From Immersiella caudata (lineage: Eukaryota > Ascomycota > Sordariomycetes > Sordariales > Lasiosphaeriaceae), in contig JAULSU010000006.1 of the NCBI GenBank assembly GCA_030512335.1, positions 4,542,283 to 4,606,282 on the forward strand: a stretch of 64,000 nt of DNA, given 5' to 3'. Positions 47,089-58,740 of this stretch are shown one piece after another. Below the pieces are notes generated by a model. It made no database searches and was not told the origin of the DNA. It worked only from the letters and a program-made list of their open reading frames with translations. The translations under genes were made by a program, and so were the position numbers. Positions within the stretch are counted from its first letter, which is position 1, and each line of letters opens with the position of its first letter.

Positions 47089-49368
47089 ATGGCTTCATGC
47101 TGCCATCGACACTTTGTTGCGGCTAACCATGACCAGTACCTCACCGACGAAGAAATCGAACGCTTCCTGGACGAGCTCGACCACAACGGCGATGGGCTCA
47201 TCGACTATGACGAGGTCGAACAACGGCTGGATACCGTGCACGACGAGCTGTTCCCGCCAGCGACCGACAAAGGGTTTCTCGCCACCATATGGAGGAGGAG
47301 ACATGGGTTTGGATCGGGAAGTGACACCAGCTTGACGGAAGCCGCGCCTGAGACAGATCTCCGGCATCAGTTTCTCCGCAGCATCATCGGGTCCGATGCA
47401 CGTCGTATCCCGCGGGCCGAGTTTGCCAACCGCGTCAGGGAATGGAAGATCCCGTCTCTCACGCTCGAACAACAGGGAGGGGGTGACTACACGCGCAAGA
47501 TGCCGCTATGGCGCCGCATCCGTGCCTACTGGGCCGTCAATGGGCCGGAGATTCTCTTCCTGGCTCTCGTCATATCGATGCAGGTGGCCTTTGGGGTCTG
47601 GCAGCTCGTCAAGTACGCCGACGGCGGCGAGGACGGCGAGTATGTGCGAGCCTTTGGCTGGGGCGTTGTCCTGGCCAAGACCACGGCCGGCGCGCTGTAC
47701 CCGACCATGTTCTTCCTGGTCCTCAGCATGTCCCGGTACTGCTCCACCTTCCTGCGGCGCTCCTACTGCCTCTCGCGCTTCGTCAACTGGGACCTGTCGC
47801 AGTCGTTCCACATCAAGATGTCCATCACAGCCGTGTCGCTGGCCACGCTGCACGCCATTGGCCACCTGACGGGCACCTTCAACAACGGAAGCCAGGTCTC
47901 CAACGACGAGTACGTCGACGAGGTCATCGGCGATGATGGGACCCAGCGCCAGTATACCACCTTCCTCGCCTCCCTGCCGGGCTGGACCGGCCTTATCGCC
48001 CTGTCCCTGTTTTACGCCCTAGGCATCCTCAGCTCCCCCCCTGTGCGGAGGCTGAACTACGAGGTGTTTCAGCTCGGCCACCTCCTGATCTACCCCTTGC
48101 TCGGCATGCTGTTCGCACACGGCAGCGACGGGATGCTGCAGTATCCCATGCTGGGCTACTGGCTTGCCTTCCCGACTCTGATGGTGATTGCTGAACGCGG
48201 GACCCGTCTCGTGGTTGGTTTTCATCGCATCACAGCCAGGCTTCGAGTCCTGGATGGGGAGACGGTTGAGGTCACGGCCAACATGCCCCGCCGGCAGATC
48301 TGGGGTTACAGGGCGGGCCAGTACGTACTTCTCCAGGTTCCCGAGCTGAGCCTTTTCCAGTGGCACCCCTTTACCGTGTCGGTTTGCGCCGGCACCAAGA
48401 TCCAGCTCCACATCAAGACCGACGGCAACTGGACCAGGCGGCTGCGGGCCCTGGCCGACGAGTCCGGCCAAGCCGAGATTGCCGTCGGCATCAACGGCCC
48501 CTTTGGCGCCCCCGCCCAGCGCTTCTACGACTTCAGCCACACCATTGTCGTCGGGTCGGGCATCGGCGTCACGCCCTTTTCGGGCATCCTGTCGGACCTG
48601 CAAGCCCGCGACAACGCTCAGCGCGGAGGGCCGGGACACATCCTCGACGGCAAGTACATGTACTCTTCCGAATCGGGTAGGTCGTCGGTGGTGAGGATCA
48701 TGGATCGACGGCGCGCCCGCCTGAAGCCCAGCATCAACAAACTCTCGCCTCCGTCCCCCCCTCCGAGGTTCGCATCGGACTACCGCCGTGTCGACTTCCA
48801 CTGGACGGTGCGGGAGCGGAATTACCTGCTGTGGATGGCAGACCTCCTCAACGACGTCTCACGCAGCCAGCAGTGGCATCGTCGTCACGGCCAAGACGGC
48901 ACAGCCCATCTAGATATCCGCATCAACACCCACGTCACGCAGAGACGCAGTAACATCGTCGCCCACGTCTACTGCTGGCTGCTGGAGATGTACCGCACCG
49001 ACAGCCACCCCGAAAGCCCCCTCACCCATCTGCTGAACCCGACGAATCTTGGCCGACCTGACTTTGTGCGCATCCTAGACCAGCACTACGAAGATATGCT
49101 CAGCTTTCAGGCGAGCAAGCGCGCCAATCGCGAACAGAGGAAGAAGAGCGAGGGGTCAACCTTTGGGCGGGCCGCCAAGAAAGATGCAGAAACCCACAAG
49201 GCCGCAAATAAGGAGTGCGAGGGCGAGGAGCTGAGGATTGGTGTGTTTTTCTGCGGCACGCCCGTTGTGGGTGAGATCCTCGCCGACCGATGCAGGGCCT
49301 TGACGGTCAGGAGTCAAAGGGAAGAGAGCAAGATTGAGTATTATTTTATGAGCGAGGTTTTCTCTTAA
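47089..49368 (+). CDS. NADPH oxidase with N-terminal EF-hand (NoxC-type)
   Basis: Single exon of 759 residues from ATG 47089. The N-terminus has a canonical EF-hand (LDELDHNGDGLIDYDEVEQRL), so calcium control is likely. The haem-carrying membrane domain follows (SRYCSTFLRRSY, SQSFHIKMSITAVSLATLHA, FQLGHLLIYPLLGM with spaced His residues). FAD binding is shown by QWHPFTVSV and NADPH binding by VVGSGIGVTPFSGIL and FFCGTPVVGEIL; the end EYYFMSEVFS resembles the aromatic Nox terminus. It moves electrons from NADPH to oxygen, making superoxide at a membrane. Compared with NoxA and NoxB the EF-hand and the insert after the NADPH loop point to the rarer third class. An antisense frame at 48019-48801 is a shadow. 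Confidence 0.88.
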   Translation: MASCCHRHFVAANHDQYLTDEEIERFLDELDHNGDGLIDYDEVEQRLDTVHDELFPPATDKGFLATIWRRRHGFGSGSDTSLTEAAPETDLRHQFLRSIIGSDARRIPRAEFANRVREWKIPSLTLEQQGGGDYTRKMPLWRRIRAYWAVNGPEILFLALVISMQVAFGVWQLVKYADGGEDGEYVRAFGWGVVLAKTTAGALYPTMFFLVLSMSRYCSTFLRRSYCLSRFVNWDLSQSFHIKMSITAVSLATLHAIGHLTGTFNNGSQVSNDEYVDEVIGDDGTQRQYTTFLASLPGWTGLIALSLFYALGILSSPPVRRLNYEVFQLGHLLIYPLLGMLFAHGSDGMLQYPMLGYWLAFPTLMVIAERGTRLVVGFHRITARLRVLDGETVEVTANMPRRQIWGYRAGQYVLLQVPELSLFQWHPFTVSVCAGTKIQLHIKTDGNWTRRLRALADESGQAEIAVGINGPFGAPAQRFYDFSHTIVVGSGIGVTPFSGILSDLQARDNAQRGGPGHILDGKYMYSSESGRSSVVRIMDRRRARLKPSINKLSPPSPPPRFASDYRRVDFHWTVRERNYLLWMADLLNDVSRSQQWHRRHGQDGTAHLDIRINTHVTQRRSNIVAHVYCWLLEMYRTDSHPESPLTHLLNPTNLGRPDFVRILDQHYEDMLSFQASKRANREQRKKSEGSTFGRAAKKDAETHKAANKECEGEELRIGVFFCGTPVVGEILADRCRALTVRSQREESKIEYYFMSEVFS

Positions 49369-50009
49369 TCGGCACTTGAGTGTATGCAGAAAAAACGCAA
49401 TGGAGCGCATCTGACAAACATTCCAATTCTTGAAGTGCTGCAGCACCGAGAGCTTGCCCTTGCCGCCTTGTCGGGTAGACTTGCAAGAGAACCTGCCCAC
49501 CGGTTGTACAACTTTGGACGCCTCAGTCCTGCAGGAGTCGTCGCACAATGCGCCTCTTCCTCGCCCTGTGGGTCTTTGGCCGCTTCGTGGCCTGAAGTTT
49601 GTTTGGTGGAGATTTCCCAAAGGCTGGGGAGAGAAAGCTAGAAAGGCTGCCCTGGAGACTTCCACTGTTACACGCCATTGTATTATATGTAGACGCGGCG
49701 GAAGCGGTTATACCACAGAACCGCTCTTTCCTGTGCAATGTCGTGTGCGGTAGTAATCTCTTTCAGACGCGTGCTATCCAACTTGCCAATATCAGGGGCA
49801 CTGGAATGGCATTCGCAGCGAATGATTCACCGCCGGGAACGCAGGCTCGATGGCTGACATACTTTAACCCAGAACCCGTGAATTGGAGTTTGAGGAAGTC
49901 AGTGTGGGTATAACTGACGGGCCAAGAACGATCTCTCTGCCCCGTCTCCGTTCGTGCGCCAGACACCATACTGCCCTGCCACTCCACTCAGCATCAACGA
50001 CACCAAACA
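49369..50009. other. Intergenic region, no gene seen
   Basis: About 640 bp after the NADPH oxidase gene. Nothing recognisable. Confidence 0.4.
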
Positions 50010-51016
50010 TGAGCATGATGGAGACTATCAAATCGCCCTTCCTAGAACTCCCGCGTGAGATGCGGGACCAGACCAATCAGGAGTATCTGACCCTGGGCAC
50101 AGAGGGTGGGTACACATACGACTTCGCCACCAACAGGCTGTGCATGACGGACTACACGCCAATTGATCTCAAACTTATGTACACCTGCCGCCTCATTACA
50201 ACTGAGATGCACGGCCTTGCACTCAAGTCGCACGCAATAAATTTCACCACGCTGTATTCGGAGGAGCTGCGCACTCGTGCCGGCCGCTGGGACTACTTGA
50301 TGACGCTCCCTCGTCGCCTGGATAGCAAATACCATCGTCGGCCAGATGGGCCCCAGCATGGTAAGCGAGGTCACCCGACAATACGATGGGACCCCATTCC
50401 ATTCCGAGTTCCAGCTCATCAGGGCCGGCTGGGAGCCAGGCCTTCGAAGGCTGCTGAGGAAACGCTTCGGACATATGGCATCACCAAGGCGCTAGCTACA
50501 TGGTTAGTCAAAGCAGCGCTGGCGCCCAACATCCCGACACGATCACCCTCCTGGTCGATGGTAGCCCAAACGGAGAGCTTGCCTCCGAGTTATTTCAGAC
50601 CAGGGTCAGGGTGGATGCCGCGTGGCAGTGCGCGACAGACAAGTACTTTGTCCACGATGACCCTGTGGTATAGACCTTCGGTGCCTTGATCAAGACTGCT
50701 GGGTCTTGGCACTAGCGTCAACGGTTTCCAGAGGTGCTTGGGCGAGCTTGCAGCGAGTACAACCTCTCACGGTAGGTTCAACTTTGAGCCCGGAACACCC
50801 TGGGACGAAGACTGTGTTAACAAGATTATTGAGGAGTGTAGGGAAGATGCAGATGGTGAAATCATTAAATGGGGACTACAGGATATTCACAGCGTAAAGT
50901 GGAACTTGGGTCGGTCCTTTCCTGGCTTCCAGGGTCTGGTCGATGATATGCTGCTCTTCCCAGGCGAGCCGCTGTTCCTTGACAACGTGAGCTCTAATCC
51001 TGGGAACATATCGTAA
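50010..51016 (+). pseudogene. Decayed hypothetical gene with F-box-like start
   Basis: The left part reads SPFLELPREMRDQTNQEYLTL, the (F)LELPxEMR pattern at the start of many fungal F-box/2EXR-type hypothetical proteins, and continues into LMYTCRLITTEMHGLAL. Near 50320 the plausible sequence jumps frame (to NTIVGQMGPSMVSEV and AGWEPGLRRLLRKRFGH), a TAG ends HDDPVV near 50670, and the last part (RFNFEPGTPWDEDC to FLDN) lies in yet another frame. Some jumps could be introns, but no convincing splice set joins them. I treat it as a decayed gene of unknown function, with modest certainty. Confidence 0.5.
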
Positions 51017-51867
51017 GTTAGCTGGGGGGGTTAGCTCTGGCTTGGGCCGTAGTGTTCTCGTATAAGGATGTGCTCAATGCGACGCTCTAGACTCGTAGGC
51101 AATTAGAAAACCGGACAACCTCAGTTACATGTTGTGTCTCCACACACACACATAATTTAATATCTGGTTAGCTCCCTGAGTTTCTCATTGCTTACACCCC
51201 CTTTGGCAGACGGTTGTGCGCCTCAGAAGAAAGGCCATGATACCACGGGGGGTTCTATGGCTGTGAGGGATCCGAGAAAAGTGCAAAGAGAAGGCTGCCA
51301 GGTGGGCGCAGCCCGTTTCTGGGGACTTACACTTTTAGATGCTGGTGTTACCGTGCTGTGCCTCAAGGGACAAACGGGCAGTGACCCGATGGTCCGAACT
51401 GCCAGTCGTATCATTGGGTTGCCAAGACCACGTTAATTCTGTGTTGGACCCTCTCCTGCTATGATTCGTCAATTTCCAGATATTACCTAGACGGGAAGGT
51501 GGGATAAGATCGACAAGATAAAGAGCTCCGGCGGACCTGCGACACACGCTAACATTTGCCCAACGTTGCGCGTCCTAACGATCTAATTGGCTTGCCGGTC
51601 AGCATGTGACGCAAGATGGGAACGACGCACCGAGCAGCAATTTCGGCATCAGCATTTCCCAGCCCGCATTCTTTTTCCTTTTCGTTTTCATGATATGGGA
51701 ATACGCGAGTCGCAACAAGCTCGTGCGAATCGCACTGACTCTCACATGGTTTGCGCGATTCCCATGCTTATATCCCGGCCTGTCCCCTCCTCCGCAACAC
51801 CGGGACTCATCCCTCCACCCTAAGCCGCAATTGACTCGAGGCGCAGACTCGCCACCGACCAACTGCC
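51017..51867. other. Intergenic region upstream of the 5'-nucleotidase
   Basis: About 850 bp. It includes a short (CA)n run near 51142-51151 and, about 100 bp before the next ATG, a TTATATCC sequence that might act as TATA box. No gene is supported. Confidence 0.4.
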
Positions 51868-53670
51868 ATGGCGCCTCTCCAGTCCCTGGCAGTCTTGTTT
51901 GCGGCTGCCCTCTCCCCAGTCGCCGCATTCCCACCCGTTGCGACGAGGTCACGACTAGGAGAAGATCATCTCGTCTCCCAGCGCGCGCTGTCGAAGCGAT
52001 TCGTCGATGGGAACGGTCACTACAACATATCTTTCTACCACATCAACGATGTCCACGCACATCTCGATGAGTTCTCCTCGTCGGGTACCGACTGCCCGCA
52101 GAAGGAGAAGGGGTGTCGAGGCGGGTACGCCCGCGTCCGTCAGGTGCTGCAAGACACCCGCCCCGACCACCCGGACTCGCTCTTCCTAAACGCCGGCGAT
52201 GAGTTCCAGGGAACCATGTTCTTCACGAAATACGGAGGCGAGAAGATTGCCGAAACGCTCAACCAACTGGATTTCGACGCCATGACGCTTGGAAACCATG
52301 AATGGGATCGGGGGGACGAATACCTGGGCGAGTTCCTGGACAACTTGACGTTCCCGGTTGTCTCCGCCAACGTCATCTCGAAGAACCCCACGCTCAACGG
52401 CACGATCAAGCCCTTCCACGTCTTTGAGAAGTATCAGCTTGCCGTCATTGGCGCCACGACTCCAGAGACGGCTGACATCTCATCAGTCGATAAGGAAGTG
52501 ACGAGCTTTGCCGATGTCACCCAGAGCGTCCAGGGCGCCATCGACCTCATTCGGAGCACTACCAATATCACCAGGATCGTTGCCCTCACCCACATCGGCT
52601 ACAAGGAGGACATGAGACTCGCTCAGGAGACGACAGGCTTGCATCTGATCATCGGAGGTCACAGCCACACAAAACTGGGCTCAGCGGCAGACGCAGAGGG
52701 CTCCTACCCCACAATCGTCAAGAACAAGGACGGCGAGGAGGTTTTCGTGGTCACGGCATGGCGGTGGGGGGAGTATCTTGGCTACATTGATGTGACATAC
52801 GACAACGACGGCCGAATCCTGCAATACCACGGCGCCCCTATTCATCTGACCAACGAAACCAAGCAGGACCCCGAGATCCAGGCACAAGTCGACGCATGGA
52901 GGGCTCCCTTTGAGGAAGAAATGGCGCGGGTGGTTGGACACTCCAACGTCGTGCTGGATCAGACTACGTGTCAGCTCCAGGAGTGCCTCCTTGGAGACTT
53001 TATCGCTGAGTAAGTGGAGTTTAATCACCTGCAGCAACAATATGCACGAGCGTGTCAGATGATCTTGATCAGCACTGACACTTCTCCCTTTCACAGCGCC
53101 ATGGTTGCATCGCGGCCCAAATCGAGCAGCCCAACCTTTGCGCTCATGAACGCAGGCGGGGTGCGAGCGACAATCGATTCGGGGGAAATCACAGTGGGCG
53201 AAGTGCTCACAGCATTCCCGTTCGGCAACTCGATTGTTGAGGTCCTGATTAGTGGCGAGCGGCTGTGGACAACGCTTGAGGGCATCGTCTCCAAGGTCAG
53301 CCAGACCAACGGGAAGCCGGTCACGTCGTTCGTTCAAGTCAGCCGGGAAATGGTCCTGCATTATGACTCAACGGCCCCTGCAGGAAAGAGACTGGTGTCG
53401 GTCACAGTGGAGGGCGCCCCGCTGGACCCCGCCACCCAGTATCGGATGATCACTATCGACTTCATCGCCAAGGGTGGCGACAATTTCTTCGACCCCGCGT
53501 TCCCAAACCCCACGACGCTGAAGCTCCTGGATGAGGCCCTGGTTGACTACATCGTGGCCTTGTCGCCGGTTGATGTTGCTCTGGACGGGAGGATAAAGAC
53601 TGGCAAGCCGAGCAAATGCAAAAGGGGTGGGCAACCCCTTAAAACCCGGCGGAAGACACGGGGAGGTTGA
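51868..53670 (+). CDS. Secreted 5'-nucleotidase/UshA-type metallophosphoesterase
   Basis: Two exons (51868-53009, 53097-53670) encode 571 residues. A signal peptide is visible (SLAVLFAAALSPVAAF). The metallophosphatase domain has all its metal-binding blocks in order: INDVHAHLDE, NAGDEFQGT, TLGNHEWD, LTHIGYKED and GGHSHT. The C-terminal 5'-nucleotidase domain has ALMNAGGVRATIDSGEIT, LTAFPFGNSI and IDFIAKGGDNFF, which bind the nucleoside base. The intron joins GDFIA to DAMVASRP, as in relatives. It dephosphorylates extracellular nucleotides to nucleosides, with a role in phosphate or purine scavenging; some fungal homologues act at the host surface. The basic C-terminus (KTRRKTRGG) is unusual. 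Confidence 0.92.
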
Positions 53671-54082
53671 TCGACCCTGAGTGTTGAGTGAGCGGAAAAC
53701 CCTGCAATCGACATGTATCAGTATTTCTGATTCCTACAAAGGTCCTGGAAGCTCTGCCCCTGAATTGTGTGCTTACCCTTGAGACCGGGACATGCAGCAC
53801 AGTACCGAAATCTGTGAGTAGGGAAGTCCTACCAAGGACTTGGAAGTCCTGTTGCTTGTCGGACTTGAACGCCAAGGCCGCTGGCCATGATGCGAGACGT
53901 GTCACGTGACATTTATCCACTGAGAAGCTTTCCTCTCCACCCTGGCTCCGTCAGGCAGCAACCCGCAACGCCCTTTTTAGTAGACTTAAAAGCGGTCATT
54001 CTGCAAGCAAGCTCACCACCTCATCCATCGCAGCAGTCGGGTTGGGTCAGGCATTGAGCGATCCCTTCCCAATCAGAATAAC
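53671..54082. other. Short intergenic region
   Basis: About 410 bp containing the promoter of the MYND gene. No motif is assigned. Confidence 0.4.
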
Positions 54083-54820
54083 ATGGACATCTCCGAATCC
54101 GGGCCCTGCGTTCTCTGCAACAAGCCTTCCACAGCGGGCTGCCTCGACTGCAACGATTTACTCTATTGCTCGGAGGCATGTCTTCTGGCTGACAAACCAC
54201 ATCATGCACTCCTGTGCCACTCCTTCTCACAAAATCCCCCGACTTCGACAACCGGCAACAGACACGTTCGCGCCTTCAGCTTCCCAGCGGACACAACAGA
54301 GCCCAAACTTGTCTGGGTGCCGGTAAGCGGCTTTGCCGATCCCGACACCGGCATTTCCTTCCAAGAGGCGGACATTGTTCAATTCTTCCCACCAACTGTG
54401 GTGCCGCAGACTTTGCATGCCGAGAGGAACTCGGTCCGACATCGAGAGTCCAACAGCATGTTGGAGATATGGCACACAGCGGCTCAGGCAGGATCTGCCA
54501 ATAGGTGCATCGAGTCCCTGGCAAAGGGGAAAGAGGGTGACGGTCTGTTTTATGACTGGAAAGGCGGTGTTCTTGTTCTGGCCATGACGCGTCCAACGGG
54601 ATTTATGGTCGACCCAGGCGCATACAAGAATGCGCAGGCGCGGGATTTTCGAGATGCTGTCGACTTCTTGGTGGACTACGGTAATACAGCTCACGCCCAA
54701 TCTGTGCGGGAAACTCTGAACACCCTCGGCGCTTCTACATCTACGGCGGAACGCTCGAATAGAAGCTACGAACCCTATGGGGTTACAGGTATGGGCAGCA
54801 TTGTGTCGGAGATGGAGTGA
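54083..54820 (+). CDS. MYND-type zinc-finger protein
   Basis: Intronless gene of 245 residues. The N-terminal 40 residues form a MYND finger: CVLCNKPSTAGCLDCNDLLYCSEACLLADKPHHALLC, with the expected Cys/His spacing. The rest (VWVPVSGFADPDTGISFQEA, GDGLFYDWKGGVLVLAMTRP) recurs in uncharacterised fungal MYND proteins. MYND fingers bind proline-rich protein partners. It is the last intact gene before the subtelomere. Confidence 0.85.
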   Translation: MDISESGPCVLCNKPSTAGCLDCNDLLYCSEACLLADKPHHALLCHSFSQNPPTSTTGNRHVRAFSFPADTTEPKLVWVPVSGFADPDTGISFQEADIVQFFPPTVVPQTLHAERNSVRHRESNSMLEIWHTAAQAGSANRCIESLAKGKEGDGLFYDWKGGVLVLAMTRPTGFMVDPGAYKNAQARDFRDAVDFLVDYGNTAHAQSVRETLNTLGASTSTAERSNRSYEPYGVTGMGSIVSEME

Positions 54821-57800
54821 TCACAGGTTGGATTGAAGTTATACGCTTTCTCGCTGGCTTCTCAGAGCGACTGATCACCTAGACGGGCAATCGAGAAGCT
54901 CTGTTGAATCCCCAGTTCCCCCGGGTTTGGACCTCGATTGGTTTAGCGCAAGCCTACTGACAGACACGACAACGCGTTGCTATAGTTACCTTAGTGTGTA
55001 GGTATCAACACCGTGGGCAAAAGAGCCTGTGCGCTAAGGGGTCTGTGCCTTTTTAGCCATGTGATAAGCTTTATAAACTACTAGCGTTTATAAAGTGTTT
55101 TGTGACGACCTGCGGGCCACCCTTGTGGGCCGGGCCGGACCGACGTGTCCCCGCAGGCGCCACAGCATGAACCAATGTGCGGACTGTACGCACACGGAGA
55201 GGCTCTATGCTAAGGATTAAATCTTACAGCAGATCCTCAAGTTACCACTCTCTGTACTTTGAACGGCTCTTTTTGCCTACAGAAACTTTAAAGCGAAGAG
55301 AAGTTCTAGAAGAATCCTTAAGGAACTGGAAGGAAAGGCTCCTGGGAACGGGGTGATAAACGCTGAAAAAGCTGACTCCTTTGGACAAAAAGCAGTGGTT
55401 AATTTGAGTTACCGCCTTTAGAACCTGTACATGGCCCAGTACGTGGTCACGGTTAGTTCGCACTCTTTATGCTAAGTATACACAACCAGGTCCGTGAAGC
55501 GATTCCGCGACTTTTGGCGTTTGCTTAAAATGCCTAGAGGAACTCCAGAGGAGAGACGAAAGGCTCCCCAGCGCTGACTTTAACATGACGGAACGCGATT
55601 TTGTAGCGAGCGCCTAGTGAGCCGTAAAATCGTTTGTAGGCCCGTAACAAAACCTACACCTGAGGAGTTTCTCCAGGCTTCCTTTGGCGTGCCGCTTGTC
55701 GGCACAGTCCCTCCTGTTTGCGGTCTGCAAAACTTATAGTCCTGTACAGTATATGTTACAAAGTAACAACAGTAGTTTGCTGGACACCGTTGCTTATGGA
55801 TAGCTTCTGCATATGCCTGGAGGAACTCTGAAAGAGTGATAAAAGGATACTCATACCTGGCTTGACATGACTATAAGCACGGGCTACTACTTCCATTTTC
55901 GGCCGATGGCCACCCTGGTTACTTGCACTTGACCTAACCCTTTTCCGCCTTAACCGATGGGAGGGGGGTCTTCCCCTCTTCAGGAACTTAATTACCCCCA
56001 ATTTTACCTACCCGCTGTTCAGCAGTGGGCTACAGGTCTGTTTTAGGAGCAAGTTAGCTTAAACCCACCAGGTTGTGTTTTGCTGACTTGTATTTGGTAG
56101 ACTTCACTTTGACAGAGGCTGTGTTTATTATTATCTTTATCTTTTAGTAGTACCTTAACATTACGCTACTAGAGGGAGAGACGGTTGAGTTTGATAGTAG
56201 AGAGAAGCAGACGGTAACTCTCTTCCTGCAGATTACAACTAGCTGTAAGGTCAGGTTAGGTTGAATTAGAAGTGGTACTGTATAGGCCGGGTGCTTTGTG
56301 CAATAATGCAGCTAGATTGATCCCGTTAATCTTGAGGCCATTCTTTTGAGTAAGTTCGAACGTGAGAGCCTTAACCTGTCCGTATGAGGAGCCACTGTGG
56401 TCACAGTTGGATAGAAAGATGCTGTTACTGCTGTAAGCCTTCCTGGGACCTTTTCTACAAATACATGTTTGCTCTTGTGGTAACATACCTACTGAAGCGT
56501 ACATTCGTTGGGTTGAAGAGAGGTGGTGTAACTGACAACTCGTAGTTAAGTGTTTCCTGAATAACAAGTAATCTGATCGGGAATCACAAAGGGGCTACCA
56601 CTTCAGACATTTGTGATCTGTGAGGTCGGTGTCTTTCTTGCCCGACCGTGACCAGGCTTTTAATCACTACTCCCTGGCTGTCAAGCCCCAAACTAAAGCT
56701 CTAATTCACCATCTCGGGTTGTGCGATCTCGACTTGGATGTGCTAATGAAATTCGCCCTATACACAGACGTTTCTGCTATAACAGCCTGGTTTGTATTCA
56801 TACCGGTAAAGGTGTTTGATGATCCTCCGGGATTGTGATTTAAGGCGGATGACTGTTCACTCTTTAGTGCCTATTGTCAACACTGCCTCGCCAAGTATCT
56901 GTGCCACTTGTAACCTGTGTGTGGTCACTGTATATCAATGGGTAAAAAAAAGATTGAATCATATATAACGGTTGATAGATGAGCTGTCGAAGGATTTGAA
57001 TTCGAAGAGATGGAATTGTCCTTTGTTCCGGAACTTGAAGAACTGCTTGTTCTGCTGGAGCCGAACGATAAGGATGAGGAAGAGGCAGAGCCTGACTTAG
57101 GCATGGTGGTTTGTGGGATCAAGGACAACTTGGAGAAGACAAGGCTGTGGCTCAGTTACAATGGTCACACGCGTGTGTTGCTCTGTGTGGCCTGGGAGAA
57201 TGACAGTCGCTTGTAATTGTCTGGGTTGAAGAGTTTAAGGATTTCTGACTGATATGAAGGAGGCGTTAGCAGTAATTATACTCTCCTTCGCTAACCTACA
57301 ATGATTGTTGACCACATTAGGCTTATGACCTGGGATTTAAAAGTGGGTGCTGTCCTGGGTGTATAAAGTCTTGGTGAGAATGAGGGGTAACGCCTGAGAA
57401 CTGAGGTGGAACTGGATCTTTATGTGTCGTTGAGCTTATGGTGACGGTTTAGTCTGCCGGCAGGCCTCTCTGGTAAAAATATGGAACCATCACCCCTTAT
57501 TTACAGCTAATGAAGTTTAGTAAGAGGTTAAAGGTATTTACACCACTTGTTGTGGTTGTTTCTTTTTATTAGATTATTTGGTGAAAAGTGCAGATACACT
57601 TTCTCCTATGTGGATTGAACGCCTTAAAAGTGTATGCTGGTAATGCCCTGGATTGATACACTTAGTCTGATGGGAGGGTTGATGGATAGATGTTGACTTG
57701 GGCTGATTGGAACGATCGCCCTTTGTGGTTCTTTTGGGTGTTTTTTTTGTGTATATTGTTGTAACTATTTTATAATTAGTAAAGTTTTAGCGCGTGCCGT

Positions 57801-57908
57801 TAAGGCCGCGCTGCGCGGTTCTTTAAACCACGTTTCTTCTTTAAGCAGGTGAACGAAAAAGAAGAAGAAGGCCATCGGCGATTTTACTATAAGTTATACC
57901 CGTGAATG
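54821..57908. other. Gene-poor subtelomeric DNA
   Basis: About 3.1 kb without a supported gene. Base composition drifts to AT-rich and TpA-rich towards the right, as in RIP-affected or long-unused sequence. A perfect 10-bp inverted repeat CTTTATAAAC/GTTTATAAAG with a 7-nt loop is at 55069-55095. Frames of up to 103 codons (for example 56256-56567, minus) show no family resemblance. Decayed transposon is possible but not shown. Confidence 0.5.
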
Positions 57909-58020
57909 CTATCCTTATTTAATTAACCTTATTTAGTTATCCTTATTTAATTATCCCTACTTAGTTATCCTTACTTAGTTGTACTTATTTGGTTATCCTT
58001 ACTTAGTTATCCCTACTTGG
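57909..58020. repeat. 14-bp minisatellite, eight units
   Basis: Eight adjacent 14-bp units, consensus TTATCCTTACTTAG, with one to four differences each. The array is followed by TTATATACC. It lies at the border of the most AT-rich part of the subtelomere. Confidence 0.85.
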
Positions 58021-58388
58021 TTATATACCTCTCTTTAGGTCAGTCTTTATTTTCACATATTAGTTCCACACGCACTCTTTTAATTAGAAAGGGAGCTACT
58101 TTACTGGCGGCTATACTGGCCGCTATCGGTGTTCTTGGGGGTGGTTCTATTCTTTTGTGCCCTGAGTCTTATGGTGTATCACCGCACCTGTTTAATGTGA
58201 TGTTATGACTGGACCTAAACAAGGCTTATGGCACTTCACAAGATTCTGTGTGAATTATGTGCCCATTAATGTTTAACCTAACTAATATTATAGGTAAGAG
58301 TGATATTGATATAAAGAACTAGTTTTACTACTAATAACTTATTGTTTTAAAATCCCTTTATGATTATCTTTTTACTCCGTCTGATAAT

Positions 58389-58545
58389 AAAGAGGAGAAA
58401 GAGGAGGAGAGTGAGGAGGAGAAAAAGGAGGAGAATAAAAAGGAGGAGAAGAAGTAAAAAAAGTAAAAGGAGGAGGAGGAGGAGGTAAAAGATGTAAAGG
58501 AGAGAAAGGATAAAGATAAGGATAAGAAAAATAGGGATAAGGATT
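58389..58545. repeat. Polypurine tract rich in GGA/GAA
   Basis: About 157 bp in which the plus strand is almost all A and G, with scattered T: AGGAGGAGGAGGAGG-type runs followed by GGATAA repeats. Such strand asymmetry can form triplex DNA. No coding function is apparent, since stops occur in all frames. Confidence 0.75.
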
Positions 58546-58740
58546 ATTAACAGTATAAGAAGTTAAACGAGTTAAAGGAAAAGTGACTTTATTTTAACCC
58601 TGTTTTAATTCTAAGTCTACTTTATATATAATCCTTTAACAGTTTAATTAATATTCTCCTAAAAAGATTTAATAACCGTTTTATACCTTTATAATTATTT
58701 ATTTATTTTTGTTAAATTCTAGCCTCTGAGAGCGTTAAAG

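Noticed and set aside
48019..48801. Minus-strand open frame of 260 codons
   Set aside because: Antisense shadow of the NADPH oxidase gene.
57909..58020. CRISPR-like array
   Set aside because: Units are contiguous 14-mers without spacers, in a eukaryotic subtelomere.
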